A stretch of DNA of 64,000 bases from Sphingobacterium sp. (lineage in GTDB: Bacteria; Bacteroidota; Bacteroidia; Sphingobacteriales; Sphingobacteriaceae): the NCBI GenBank assembly GCA_031286695.1, contig JAITTY010000009.1:1-64000 (forward strand). The letters are read 5' to 3'. How positions within the stretch are numbered: the stretch's first letter is position 1; each line of letters opens with the position of its first letter. Of the stretch, positions 29,025 to 39,683 are shown in pieces. Under the pieces are notes generated by a model. The model was not told where the DNA came from, ran no database searches, and saw only the letters and a program-made list of their open reading frames with translations. The position numbers and the translations under genes were made by a program.

Positions 29025-29717
29025 ATGAGCACAAAAAATATGATCAAGATCACAAACCTTCAAAAGTATTACCGCACTGAAGAAGTGGAAACCGTCGCAT
29101 TAAACAACCTTAACATTCATGTTAAAGAAGGGGAATTTGTTGCTGTAATGGGACCTTCCGGCTGTGGAAAATCGACATTACTCAATATCATCGGATTACT
29201 GGATGATTTGGATGAAGGAAGCTATCTATTCAATGACATTGAGGTTGCCAAATTTAAGGAACGTGGGCGTTCAGATCTTCGCAAGCATAATATTGGTTTT
29301 GTATTCCAGAGCTTCAATCTAATTGATGAGCTGACTGTATTTGAAAATGTGGAGCTTCCACTTGTTTATACCAACGTTCCAGCCGCTGAGCGTAAAAAAC
29401 GTGTAGAAGAAGTCCTTGAGAAGGTTCAGATCATGCACCGTCGCAATCACTTCCCTCAGCAGCTCTCGGGAGGTCAACAACAACGCGTGGCCGTTGCTCG
29501 TGCCGTCGTGAACAATCCAAAATTGATTCTTGCCGATGAGCCTACAGGTAACCTCGATTCCAATAATGGTAACGAAGTCATGCAGCTGCTTACCGAATTG
29601 AACGAAGCTGGTACAACCATTGTCATGGTAACACATAGTGAACATGATGCCAAATTTTCTGATCGTGTAATCCGCATGTTAGACGGACAAGTTATTATGG
29701 AAACAACTGCAATATAA
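29025..29717 (+). CDS. ABC transporter ATP-binding protein (MacB/LolD type)
   Basis: A 230-aa ATPase with all catalytic motifs: Walker A GPSGCGKST at 43-51, Q-loop Gln95, signature LSGGQ at 147-151, Walker B LILADE at 167-172, D-loop GNLD and the switch His204. The sequence type matches ATPases that pair with FtsX/MacB permeases, such as LolD and the MacB nucleotide-binding domain. It is the only ATPase gene seen among sixteen permease genes. If none lies beyond the window, it must either serve many permeases or be supplemented from elsewhere in the genome. It starts 75 bases after copy 2 and ends 44 before copy 3. Confidence 0.98.
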   Translation: MSTKNMIKITNLQKYYRTEEVETVALNNLNIHVKEGEFVAVMGPSGCGKSTLLNIIGLLDDLDEGSYLFNDIEVAKFKERGRSDLRKHNIGFVFQSFNLIDELTVFENVELPLVYTNVPAAERKKRVEEVLEKVQIMHRRNHFPQQLSGGQQQRVAVARAVVNNPKLILADEPTGNLDSNNGNEVMQLLTELNEAGTTIVMVTHSEHDAKFSDRVIRMLDGQVIMETTAI

Positions 29718-29761
29718 AGAAATAACGCAGTGACTTAGCTATTAACCCGATAACCCTAATA

Positions 29762-32167
29762 ATGATGAGCAGCATTAAGTTAATTTTTAGACAACTCTGG
29801 CGCAACCGCCTTTTTACATTTTTAAATGTAATTGGACTTGCCATTGGAATAAGTGCCTGTTGGCTTATTTTCCGTATTGTCAATTATGAATTTAGTTTTG
29901 ACCAGCATCATCCCGATAGGGAATTGATTTATAAGGTACACAGCTCTTACGAAGAAAAGGATAAGCTGGATCACTTTGACGGTATTCCTGCGCCTTTACC
30001 GGCATATATCAAAGAAAACTTCGCAAACGTTGAACTTACAGTCCCTGTATTCAAGCAATACTTCGAGCGTATTAGCAATACAAATCAAAAACAGAAAATC
30101 GAATTTGAAGATCAACCGGAAATTATCGGTACCACAGGAGATTACTTCAAAATGACCCCTTATGTCTGGCTGGCCGGTGATCAAAAAAATATACTGACCA
30201 GCAGTCACGAAGTTATATTAACCGAGTCTCGCGCAAAACTCTATTTTCCGGGCACACCAATAAACCAGATCATTGGGCAAACACTGTCTTATGATAGTAC
30301 ACTGTATAATGTCACTGGAGTGGTGAAAGATCTGGTCCATCCGAGTAGCTTTTTGGCCAAGGAATTTATCAGGATCCCTGAAAAGGAATGGAACAGCAGC
30401 AACTGGAACAATTCAAATTCAAATTGGCAGCTTTTTATAAAGGTAAAATCTTCCGCTTCACTTCCCAATTTAATAAAGGAAACCGACAAAAAGGCTTATG
30501 AGATGACACATGCTGAATTTGACAAGTTTGGATTTAAGATGCATCTCAATACAGTACCGCTAAAAGATTTGCATTTTACTTCTTTCGCTCAAAACAATGT
30601 AGACAAGAAGATCATGTTTGGACTTATCGGTATTGGTCTCTTTCTACTCTTGCTAGCCTGTGTCAATTACATCAATCTGGCTACAGCCCAAATTCCACAA
30701 CGGGCAAAGGAAATTGGCATCCGAAAAACATTGGGTGAAAGCCAAAAAAGGATCACTAAGTCCTTTTTGCTGGAAACATTGTGCATAACAACATTTTCGG
30801 TTCTTTTATCTTGGCCCCTACTTATCCTTATTCAAACAATTCTAGCTTCCTATATTCCCAATCAGCTCAATTTATATCCAGACCCATGGGGTGTATTTTT
30901 CTTTTTGGCAGCACTTACAATTCTTATTACGTTAATCTCTTCAGGTTACCCGATCCTATTAACTAATAAAATTAAGATTGTTGAAGTCATTAAAATTTCA
31001 AATACTCAAGGTACCAAATTTGGCAATCTATCTTTTCGAAAAATGCTCATCATCTTTCAATTTTTGATTGCGCAACTATTTGTTATTTCAACTTGCATTA
31101 TTGGTTTACAGCTGAAGCACTCCTTGCAAAGTAATCCCGGTTTTGACAAGGATGCGATTATCACCATCAACTTTCCAAGTAAAAGTTATCAGGACAGTAA
31201 GGTTGATCCTTTCGTTTTTAAACAAGCACTTAGAAATATAACGGGTATAGAACAGGTATCCTTAGGTCATCTTCCGATGAGCAACGACCATTGGGGAAAT
31301 GCCCTGTTTGTAAAAAGTGATACCGGACAAGTGCAGGCAGATGTGCAAATGAAATTTGTCGATCAAGATAACTTTAAGCTCTATAATTTCAAAATGCTTG
31401 CCGGTCGCCCACTACAGCTAGCCGATACAAGTACAGGTATTGCTTTAAACTTAGCTACCGTGCAAAAATTAGGGTTCAAATCTGCAGCTGATGCCGTTGG
31501 AAGCTTTGTTACGTTTACGGACAAACAGCGGCAAATTGTGGGTGTAACTGACAATTTCCATACAAAAAACCATCATGCCGCCATTCAACCTGTGGTTATG
31601 TTAAGCTCCGTGAAGAAATGGGAATTAAACAGATTAAGCGTGAAGCTGAATAACAATTCAGCGACCTGGCCAGAAACACTAAAGCACATTGAAAAAGAGT
31701 GGAAGAAATATTATCCTAAAGCTCCATTTAAATACGATTTCTATGATCAACAAATTAAAGAGTTATACAGCAGTGATCTAAAATTCTCAAAGATCATCAA
31801 TCTCTTTACCTCAACAACGATTCTGATCAGTTGTTTGGGATTAATTGGGCTTGTCACCATAACAACAGCACAACGTACAAAAGAAATTGGTATTCGAAAA
31901 GTCTTGGGAAGTACAGTTTTGGGTATTATCGGTCTATTATCAAAAGATTACATCAAACTTATTCTCGTTTCCATATTAATTGCCTCCCCTATTGCCTGGT
32001 GGGCAATGCACAAATGGCTGGATGATTTTGCGTATAAAATTGATCTATCCTGGTGGATGTTTATGATTCCGGCAGTCGCGACTCTTTTTATCGCATTCTT
32101 TACCATGAGCTATCAATCCATCAAAGCAGCGCGTGCAAACCCGGTTAATAGTCTGAGAGATGAATAG
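29762..32167 (+). CDS. FtsX/MacB-like ABC permease, copy 3
   Basis: 801 aa, starting MMSSIKLIFRQLWRN (an adjacent second ATG is possible). It shares more with copy 7 than with its neighbours: a WLAG segment in the first periplasmic core and MLAGRPL in the second, with no W-x-G-K motif. The cytoplasmic motifs are KEIGIRKTLGES (about 316) and KEIGIRKVLGST (about 706). It closes the hlyD-permease-ATPase group, since a terminator-like hairpin follows. Confidence 0.95.
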   Translation: MMSSIKLIFRQLWRNRLFTFLNVIGLAIGISACWLIFRIVNYEFSFDQHHPDRELIYKVHSSYEEKDKLDHFDGIPAPLPAYIKENFANVELTVPVFKQYFERISNTNQKQKIEFEDQPEIIGTTGDYFKMTPYVWLAGDQKNILTSSHEVILTESRAKLYFPGTPINQIIGQTLSYDSTLYNVTGVVKDLVHPSSFLAKEFIRIPEKEWNSSNWNNSNSNWQLFIKVKSSASLPNLIKETDKKAYEMTHAEFDKFGFKMHLNTVPLKDLHFTSFAQNNVDKKIMFGLIGIGLFLLLLACVNYINLATAQIPQRAKEIGIRKTLGESQKRITKSFLLETLCITTFSVLLSWPLLILIQTILASYIPNQLNLYPDPWGVFFFLAALTILITLISSGYPILLTNKIKIVEVIKISNTQGTKFGNLSFRKMLIIFQFLIAQLFVISTCIIGLQLKHSLQSNPGFDKDAIITINFPSKSYQDSKVDPFVFKQALRNITGIEQVSLGHLPMSNDHWGNALFVKSDTGQVQADVQMKFVDQDNFKLYNFKMLAGRPLQLADTSTGIALNLATVQKLGFKSAADAVGSFVTFTDKQRQIVGVTDNFHTKNHHAAIQPVVMLSSVKKWELNRLSVKLNNNSATWPETLKHIEKEWKKYYPKAPFKYDFYDQQIKELYSSDLKFSKIINLFTSTTILISCLGLIGLVTITTAQRTKEIGIRKVLGSTVLGIIGLLSKDYIKLILVSILIASPIAWWAMHKWLDDFAYKIDLSWWMFMIPAVATLFIAFFTMSYQSIKAARANPVNSLRDE

Positions 32168-32193
32168 AACAGTCAAGAAGCTCAATAGTGATC

Positions 32194-32242
32194 AAGGAGA
32201 ATGATGGGAATCAGCAATGATCCCATCACAATCCTTGTTTTT
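32194..32242 (+). terminator. Terminator-like hairpin after copy 3
   Basis: TGATGGGA (32202-32209) pairs with TCCCATCA (32221-32228) and, past a 3x3 internal loop, AAGGA pairs with TCCTT; GTTTTT follows. It probably ends or reduces transcription from hlyD. Between it and copy 4 (32243-32303) I see no promoter consensus, so copies 4-9 may depend on read-through. Confidence 0.65.
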
Positions 32243-32303
32243 AAAAGACCTGTACTGAAAAAACAAAAAATAGAATTGATTAATACAATAAACACCTGTC
32301 CTT

Positions 32304-34679
32304 ATGATAAAGAACTATTTAATAACTGCCATTAGAGAATTAAGGAAACGGAAATTTTATACCGCTATCAATATTCTAGGTCTATCAGTCAGTCTTACGG
32401 CCTCTATATTAATTATCCTTTGGGTACAAGATGAGCAGAGCTTTGATAAATTCCATCCAAATTACGAGGATATCTATAAAGTCAATTCGCATTTAGACCC
32501 CGAACACAATGGTTCGATATGGGGAGGATCTCCCGGCCCTATAGGAAACTATGCGCAAAATGTACCGGAGGTAGACTATGCAACGCGAGTTTCACAGGAT
32601 TACGATGTCACCTTGGTCAACGATAAGCTGAAACGTCCGGTAACTGACATGAACATCTACTATGTTGACGGTAATTTTTTCAGGATGTTTCATTTTCCCC
32701 TGCAAGAGGGTTCCCTTTCCGGTTTTCAGGAAAATTATAAACAGGCACTGATTACGGCATCGACAGCCGAAAAACTTTTTAGTGCTCAAAACGTCATTGG
32801 AAAAACTTTCCGTTACCAAAAAGATCTTTTCACTGTAGCGGGTATCCTGAACGATATCCCACAAAACTCCTCAATGCAGTTTGATGTGGTGATCCCATTA
32901 GGTTATCATGCACAGCGGTTTACAAACTGGGGCGGTAATGGTAAATGGAAAACAATCGATGAAGATATGGGCAACTACAGTTTTTCAACTTATATTAAGG
33001 TCAAACCTCGCGCTTCAGCAGCCCTTGTCGGAAAATCTGTTACAGACACCTATACCAAAGCCCGTGACGGTGAAAACTCGACCATCTTTGTTTTAGATCC
33101 ACTCAAAACCATGCACCTCATCGCTCCTGACGGAAATAAATCGACGCTCCGCATGGTCCAGATTTTTGGGGTCATCGCCATATTGTTGTTAGTGATCGGC
33201 GCAGTAAATTATGTCAACCTAAGTACTGCAAGAGCATTGGACCGGGCGAAAGATGTTGGTATCCGCAAAATAATCGGCGCCAATCGTTTCCACCTATTCA
33301 TACAATTTATCACAGAAACTGCTGTTGTATTTCTTTGCTCGCTACTGATAGCTTTCATCCTCATCTTGATCCTTCATACAGGATATAATCAAATCGCCCA
33401 GAAATCAATCAGCCTTTCTTTCCATAATACGACCATATGGCTGTACATCGGGGCTGCAATTATAGGTACATTGGGACTTTCGAGTATATATCCGGCAATT
33501 CAACTCTCTTCGTTCAGTCCAATTAACTCATTGAAAGGAAAATCATTGAAAGGGGTTTCATCAAATACGATGCGTAAAATATTGGTGGTTTTCCAGTTTA
33601 CACTCTCTGTAACACTTATTGTATGTACGTTGGTGATCCGAAACCAATTGGCTTTTATCCAAAAGATCAACCTCGGATATGACAGAGATCATGTCCTAAC
33701 ACTTGGTCTTCCTGAGGAGGCTTACAAACATATGGACGCGATACGTGCCGAGCTCAAAAACAATAACGCAATACAGGGAGTATCCCTATCCAGTGTATAC
33801 AACATGACAGATTTCGGAAATGCCACAGGCGATATAGACTGGCCTGGTAAGTCAAAAGATAACAAATTGATTGTTTCTCAGGCTACCATCGATAAGGACT
33901 TTATCCCATTGATGAACATGCAGTTTCTCGAAGGAAAAAACTTTAGCGGTATGCCCGCTGATTCGTCTGGCTACGTCATCAACGAGACCTTAGCGAAGCA
34001 AATGGGTTTAAAGCCGCCATATGTAGGATCCAATATGACTTTCCACGATTTTCCTGGACAAATCATCGGAGTGGTAAAAGATTTTCACTTCAAATCCATT
34101 AAGGATAAGATCGGCCCAATGGTCTTCTGGACACGCTGGGGAGGGGGCACGCTGTATGTTAAGACGAGTACGACAAAAGCTCCGGAGGCCATTAAAGCTT
34201 TAGAAAAAATCTATAACCGCTATCCATCAGATGCCCCATTTAACTATACCTTCATTGATCAGCAATTCGATAATCTCTATAAATCCGAGCAACGTACAGG
34301 CCTGTTGTTCAATATTTTTGCAGGCATCGCCATTTTTATATCCGCTTTGGGACTATTTGCATTAGCGACCCATGAAGCCCAAATGCGCATTAAGGAAATC
34401 GGTATCCGTAAAGTTCTTGGAGCGAGCACCTTTGGTGTCGTGCGTCTATTGGGGAAGAATTTCGTAATACTTGTGGCTATAGCCATTCTGATTGCCTGCC
34501 CTATTGCAGTTTACTTGATGAAACAATGGTTGAGCAACTTTGCCTATAAAACAGATCTCGAAGTGCAAACATTTGTCTTCGGTGGTATTCTGGCCCTACT
34601 GATTGCCATTATCACGGTCAGTTACCAGGCGGTTCGGGCAGCATTGTCGAACCCCGTCGATAGTTTAAGAGATGAATAA
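32304..34679 (+). CDS. FtsX/MacB-like ABC permease, copy 4
   Basis: 791 aa, 136 bases after copy 3. The cytoplasmic motifs are KDVGIRKIIGAN (about 315) and KEIGIRKVLGAS (about 697). The second periplasmic core has DIDWPGKSKDN, close to copy 1 (DIDWDGK) and copy 8 (DNDWEGK), so these three form a visible subgroup. It ends NPVDSLRDE. Confidence 0.95.
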   Translation: MIKNYLITAIRELRKRKFYTAINILGLSVSLTASILIILWVQDEQSFDKFHPNYEDIYKVNSHLDPEHNGSIWGGSPGPIGNYAQNVPEVDYATRVSQDYDVTLVNDKLKRPVTDMNIYYVDGNFFRMFHFPLQEGSLSGFQENYKQALITASTAEKLFSAQNVIGKTFRYQKDLFTVAGILNDIPQNSSMQFDVVIPLGYHAQRFTNWGGNGKWKTIDEDMGNYSFSTYIKVKPRASAALVGKSVTDTYTKARDGENSTIFVLDPLKTMHLIAPDGNKSTLRMVQIFGVIAILLLVIGAVNYVNLSTARALDRAKDVGIRKIIGANRFHLFIQFITETAVVFLCSLLIAFILILILHTGYNQIAQKSISLSFHNTTIWLYIGAAIIGTLGLSSIYPAIQLSSFSPINSLKGKSLKGVSSNTMRKILVVFQFTLSVTLIVCTLVIRNQLAFIQKINLGYDRDHVLTLGLPEEAYKHMDAIRAELKNNNAIQGVSLSSVYNMTDFGNATGDIDWPGKSKDNKLIVSQATIDKDFIPLMNMQFLEGKNFSGMPADSSGYVINETLAKQMGLKPPYVGSNMTFHDFPGQIIGVVKDFHFKSIKDKIGPMVFWTRWGGGTLYVKTSTTKAPEAIKALEKIYNRYPSDAPFNYTFIDQQFDNLYKSEQRTGLLFNIFAGIAIFISALGLFALATHEAQMRIKEIGIRKVLGASTFGVVRLLGKNFVILVAIAILIACPIAVYLMKQWLSNFAYKTDLEVQTFVFGGILALLIAIITVSYQAVRAALSNPVDSLRDE

Positions 34680-34742
34680 AAAGCTGAAATATAAGAAAGT
34701 AGATGATTGTTATCTATACACTAAAGATTAAGAAATAAAGCT

Positions 34743-37163
34743 ATGATCCGCAATTATATAAAAATAGCCTGGCGCAATATCTCAAAAAATAAAGGATATT
34801 CGACCATTAATATCATTGGTCTGGCAATAGGCTTGGCCTGTTGCCTATTGATAGCAATTTATGTACAAAATGAATTGTCTTACGACAAATATCATGTAAA
34901 TAAAGAGCGTATTTACCGCATCGTCCATGACTATAAAGATGTAAGCAGTACCGAGCAGCATCAAATCTGGGGCAATGGACCTATCGGAGAAGCCCTTAAG
35001 GAAGATTTTCCAGAAATAGAGAAAGTTGTTCAATTTTCAGGGCAGACTTCCATCCTACTTAAACAGGGCGATAAAAGATTCCAGGAAGAAAATGTGTTTT
35101 TTATGGATTCCACCGCTTTTGATGTGTTCAGCTGGAAAATTCTCGCTGGCGACCCTCATACGGCCTTAAAAAATGCCTATTCCGTGGTATTAACAGAAAG
35201 TACGGCAAAAAAATATTTTGGAGACCAAAATCCTATTGGTAAAACGCTCGAAGGTGGATTAGCCGCAGGCCGCGCCGATGCGGGACTGTACACCGTAACA
35301 GCCGTAATGGCCGATGTACCGGCCAACTCGCATTTTACTTTTGATGCACTACTCTCCATGACCACCTTCCGAAAAGCACTTCCAGGAGTCTTTGAAAAAG
35401 AAGGTTGGGATTATGTAGACTTCTATACCTACTTCCTGGCCTCAAAAGATTTCGATCCTGCAAAATTCAACCAAAAAATACCTGCGTTTCTAAAACGGCA
35501 TCTGCCAACAAATGAAAACTCAAACGCAAGATATAATTTTCACATCGAGCCTATGCTCCAAGCTTATATGCACTCAGCAGCAGATCGGCAACCGGGAGCT
35601 AACGGCAACTATCAAAATTTATATATATTCAGTATCATTGGTGGATTTATCTTACTTATCGCCTGTGTGAATTTTATGAATCTCGCTACCTCCAGGTCTA
35701 TGGAAAGAGCGAAAGAGGTGGGTGTCCGAAAAACCATTGGTGCCAGCAAACGTAATCTCGTTTTTCAGTTCATGTCTGAATCATTGGTTCTAGTATTCGT
35801 CAGTAGTATTTTAGCGATAGTGTTAGTGGTGGCTTTTCTGCCTTTTTTGGAAGCATTTTCGGGCAAACACCTCAATTACTCGTCCTTACAAAATGCAACG
35901 ACCTGGGCAATATTCATCATAACGACCATCTTTACGGGCCTATTGGCGGCAAGCTATCCGGCCCTGATCTTAGCCAATTTTAAACCAATTACAGTACTCA
36001 AGGGAACTTATAGTACCAGCAAAGGAGGGACACTATTACGTCGCGTATTAGTTGTTTTTCAATTCTGTCTTTCCATTGCTCTAATTGCAGGTACTGTTGT
36101 GGTCTTTTCTCAACTCAATCAATTGCAACACCAAGATCTTGGATTCCAAAAAGATCAACGGCTTGTGATAGATTATAATTTTGATGATAAGGTAAACAAT
36201 AACCTTGAAGCTATAAAGTCCACACTTGCAAAAGATAAAGATGTCTTGTCTGTCACCGCATCGCGCACGGTACCGGGAACATTTTTTCCAAATGCGGGAA
36301 CCGAAATCATGTCGGCAAACGGAACGATGACTCAATTTGCTCCTTTCCTATACGAAGTCGATGTAGACTTTATCCCTAATATAGGTTTACAGATGGCTGC
36401 AGGGCGTGCTTATTCAAGAGATTTCCCTGCTGATACCGCTCATTCGCTTGTTATTAATGAATCTGCAGCAAAGCAATGGGGCTATTCAAATCCACAGGAT
36501 ATTATTGGCAAGCAGTTCCGTCAATGGGGACGAGAAGGAACAGTTATCGGTGTGGTGAAAGATTTTAACTACCTCTCCTTACACCGCAAAATTGAACCCT
36601 TAGCGTTACGATTAGAACCAGGTAGCAGCCGCTATTTAACCGTGAATATCCAACACGGAGACCAAGCTGAGACTGTTGCCAGAATCGGCAAACTGTGGAA
36701 TGAACTGGTACCCAACCGACCATTTTTATATAGCTTTCTGGATGATAATTTTAATCGACAATATGAAGCTGACTTTAATTTCAGAAGACTTTTTACGGCT
36801 TTCTCTGGATTAGCACTTTTCATTGCCTGTCTGGGGCTGTTAGGTCTTGTTACTTACACAGCACAGCAACGTACCAAAGAAATCGGTGTACGTAAGGTAC
36901 TCGGCGCATCACTATACAATTTAATCTTGCTGCTTTCTTCTGACTTCATCAAATTACTGGTTGTAGCTCTCCTCATTGCAACGCCGCTATCCTGGATGGC
37001 GATGAAAAAATGGTTGGACAACTTCGCTTACCACATTGAGCCGCAATGGTGGATGTTTGCCTTTGCTGGTTTTGCGGCAATCTTGATCGCATTATTTACA
37101 GTCAGCTATCAAACACTTAAGGCTGCCGGAATGAACCCTGTAGACAGTTTACGGGATGAATAA
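34743..37163 (+). CDS. FtsX/MacB-like ABC permease, copy 5
   Basis: 806 aa, the longest copy, 63 bases after copy 4. The N-terminus is MIRNYIKIAWRNISKNKGYS. The cytoplasmic motifs are KEVGVRKTIGAS (about 322) and KEIGVRKVLGAS (about 712). No W-x-G-K motif; the last helices carry an aromatic QWWMF segment also seen in copy 14. It ends NPVDSLRDE. Confidence 0.95.
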   Translation: MIRNYIKIAWRNISKNKGYSTINIIGLAIGLACCLLIAIYVQNELSYDKYHVNKERIYRIVHDYKDVSSTEQHQIWGNGPIGEALKEDFPEIEKVVQFSGQTSILLKQGDKRFQEENVFFMDSTAFDVFSWKILAGDPHTALKNAYSVVLTESTAKKYFGDQNPIGKTLEGGLAAGRADAGLYTVTAVMADVPANSHFTFDALLSMTTFRKALPGVFEKEGWDYVDFYTYFLASKDFDPAKFNQKIPAFLKRHLPTNENSNARYNFHIEPMLQAYMHSAADRQPGANGNYQNLYIFSIIGGFILLIACVNFMNLATSRSMERAKEVGVRKTIGASKRNLVFQFMSESLVLVFVSSILAIVLVVAFLPFLEAFSGKHLNYSSLQNATTWAIFIITTIFTGLLAASYPALILANFKPITVLKGTYSTSKGGTLLRRVLVVFQFCLSIALIAGTVVVFSQLNQLQHQDLGFQKDQRLVIDYNFDDKVNNNLEAIKSTLAKDKDVLSVTASRTVPGTFFPNAGTEIMSANGTMTQFAPFLYEVDVDFIPNIGLQMAAGRAYSRDFPADTAHSLVINESAAKQWGYSNPQDIIGKQFRQWGREGTVIGVVKDFNYLSLHRKIEPLALRLEPGSSRYLTVNIQHGDQAETVARIGKLWNELVPNRPFLYSFLDDNFNRQYEADFNFRRLFTAFSGLALFIACLGLLGLVTYTAQQRTKEIGVRKVLGASLYNLILLLSSDFIKLLVVALLIATPLSWMAMKKWLDNFAYHIEPQWWMFAFAGFAAILIALFTVSYQTLKAAGMNPVDSLRDE

Positions 37164-37232
37164 ATAGAATCACTAAGACAGACTTAGTAAAGCACCAATA
37201 AATATATAAGCAAGAAACAAATACATACGATC

Positions 37233-39635
37233 ATGATAAAGAACTATATAAAGACAGCTTGGCGGACGATTAGAGCAAACCGATTTTTCAGTATCCTTAA
37301 TATTAGTGGGCTGGCTATAGGTATCTGTGTATCTCTGTTGTTATTTGCCTTTATCCGCCAGGAACTAAGTTTTGATACTATGTATCCAAAAGCTGACAAT
37401 ATCTACCGGGTCTACATGAAACTATCCGCAGAATATAATCAGGAAAAAATGCTCACGCTCCCTAATGCCGTAGGTCAAGCTTTAAAGTCAGACATTACGC
37501 AGGTGGATAATATGGTGCGTCTTGTAAAAGACGGGTACGGTGCGACGGCTTCTCTCCGCACCGAAAATGATAATTTCTCCGAAAAACAATTATACCTAGC
37601 AGATTCTTCCCTGTTTTCCATATTCGATTTTCAATTTATTGAAGGCAATGCACATACCGCTTTTTTAAATAAAAAAAGCATCGTTCTGTCTCAATCATCA
37701 AAAGAAAGGTTATTCGGTAAACAGGAAGCAATAGGCAAATTAATTAGCATCAACCAGCGCGATACCGTGCAGGTAACCGGTGTTTTTAAAGATCTTCCAG
37801 CAAATAGCACAATAGATTGCAACATGGTCATGAATATTATGGATTCATGGATGGGGCAAAATGTACACTGGAGCAATGCGAGTTACGAAACTTATATCCT
37901 ATTAAAAAAAGGTGCCGATCCAGCAAACATTGCTCAAGAAGCTACCAAATTAATTGATAGATACATCGAAAAAGACCATCAGTATTATACGCAATTTTTT
38001 CTCCAACCATTATCAAAGGTACACCTCTATTCATCAGATCTAACAAGCGGAGTTACCACACGCGCCGGAAATATAGACATCATTAGGACACTATCTGTTC
38101 TTGCCTTTCTAGTCATTATGATAGCATGCATCAATTACATGAATCTAGCAACAGCTAAATCGCAAAAAAATGCGAAACAGGTGGGTGTCAATAAGGTACT
38201 TGGTGCTACCCGTAGCCAGCTCATTATTCGTTTTTTCGTAGAAACCGCAACAATCAGTTTTTCGGCTATGCTCATTGGGATTGTCCTCGCCATTATACTC
38301 ATTCCTGCGTTCAATTTGGTCGGTAAGACTGATATGACAATTCAACATCTTCTTAATTGGGATATGCTTGGAATATTGGCATTAGCATGGCTGGTCATTA
38401 CGCTTGTTGCAGGCAGCTATCCTGCGCTATTCCTTTCAAATATAAAATCGATATCCTTAATGAACAAAGGATACAACAAACAAGGAAAAACAATCCTAAT
38501 CAGACAAATATTAGTTGTATGCCAGTTTTCTATTTCGATCGTACTGATTATAGGCATCAGTATTATGCTCACTCAAATGAGCTTTATCCGCAATAAGGAT
38601 TTAGGTTATCAGCCCGAAAATGTTGTATCTATTTCGATTCGTTCTTTGAAAAATCAAGAAAAGCTAAATACACTAGGCCAACAAGTTCAAAACCTGACCA
38701 ACACGATATCCACTACTTTTGCACAATCTATACCCGGATTCAATGAAAGCGGAAAAACAACTTATAAATTAACGACCGACAAGCAGGGACTACCAACCTC
38801 AACCTGTGTCACCTATGGCAAGACGATCAATACTTTAGGACTAAAATTACTTGCGGGAACGGATTTACCGGATGTTATCGGTCGTACTGATTCAACATGT
38901 TATGTCCTGATCAACGAAAAAGTAATGAAATTTTTAGGTTACAAAACACCCGATGAAGCTATAGGGAAGCATATCGTTACAGAGATGAGTGCGACAAATT
39001 CCATTATATCCGGTATTGTTAGAGATTTTAACTATACAAACCTAAAATCTGAGATTGGTGGATATACTTATTATACCATGAATAATCCTTCTGAATCTCC
39101 CCGTAATTTATTGATCCGCTATAAAACAGCTGATCTTCAAACTTATATGGAGCAGGTAAAAAAGATCTATACAGCTATTGCCCCCGATGCCGCTTTTGAT
39201 TTCTCTTTTTTAGATCAACATGTACAGGATCAATATGAAAATGAGATTCGTTCATCCAATGTTATGACTCTGTTTTCATTCTTGACTCTATTTATTGCCT
39301 GCTTGGGTTTATTAGGACTGGCTGCCTATACAGCCGAATCAAGAAGTAAGGAGATCGGTATCCGTAAAGTGCTAGGTGCAAGTATCAGCAGCATTATTCA
39401 TTTACTGTCCGCGAACTACATTAAATTGATCTGTATAGCGTTTCTGATTGCGGCACCAATTGCATATTACTTATTTAATAGTTGGCTAAATAATTTTATA
39501 TACCATATCGAGATGCCTTGGTGGGCATACGTGGTCGCTGTCCTCACAGTGACATTTGTTGCATTTATTACAATTGGGTTCCAAACTTTTAAAGCCGCAT
39601 TACTAAATCCAGTAAATAGTTTACGGGATGAATAG
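37233..39635 (+). CDS. FtsX/MacB-like ABC permease, copy 6
   Basis: 800 aa, 69 bases after copy 5, with a small 6-bp hairpin (ACTAAG / CTTAGT, 37172-37188) in the gap. In the first cytoplasmic motif the usual Arg is replaced: KQVGVNKVLGAT (about 312). The second, KEIGIRKVLGAS (about 706), is canonical. It ends NPVNSLRDE. Confidence 0.95.
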   Translation: MIKNYIKTAWRTIRANRFFSILNISGLAIGICVSLLLFAFIRQELSFDTMYPKADNIYRVYMKLSAEYNQEKMLTLPNAVGQALKSDITQVDNMVRLVKDGYGATASLRTENDNFSEKQLYLADSSLFSIFDFQFIEGNAHTAFLNKKSIVLSQSSKERLFGKQEAIGKLISINQRDTVQVTGVFKDLPANSTIDCNMVMNIMDSWMGQNVHWSNASYETYILLKKGADPANIAQEATKLIDRYIEKDHQYYTQFFLQPLSKVHLYSSDLTSGVTTRAGNIDIIRTLSVLAFLVIMIACINYMNLATAKSQKNAKQVGVNKVLGATRSQLIIRFFVETATISFSAMLIGIVLAIILIPAFNLVGKTDMTIQHLLNWDMLGILALAWLVITLVAGSYPALFLSNIKSISLMNKGYNKQGKTILIRQILVVCQFSISIVLIIGISIMLTQMSFIRNKDLGYQPENVVSISIRSLKNQEKLNTLGQQVQNLTNTISTTFAQSIPGFNESGKTTYKLTTDKQGLPTSTCVTYGKTINTLGLKLLAGTDLPDVIGRTDSTCYVLINEKVMKFLGYKTPDEAIGKHIVTEMSATNSIISGIVRDFNYTNLKSEIGGYTYYTMNNPSESPRNLLIRYKTADLQTYMEQVKKIYTAIAPDAAFDFSFLDQHVQDQYENEIRSSNVMTLFSFLTLFIACLGLLGLAAYTAESRSKEIGIRKVLGASISSIIHLLSANYIKLICIAFLIAAPIAYYLFNSWLNNFIYHIEMPWWAYVVAVLTVTFVAFITIGFQTFKAALLNPVNSLRDE

Positions 39636-39683
39636 CGACACAGATCACGGTAACATGTAGGGTGAACAAAAAACGAAATAACT

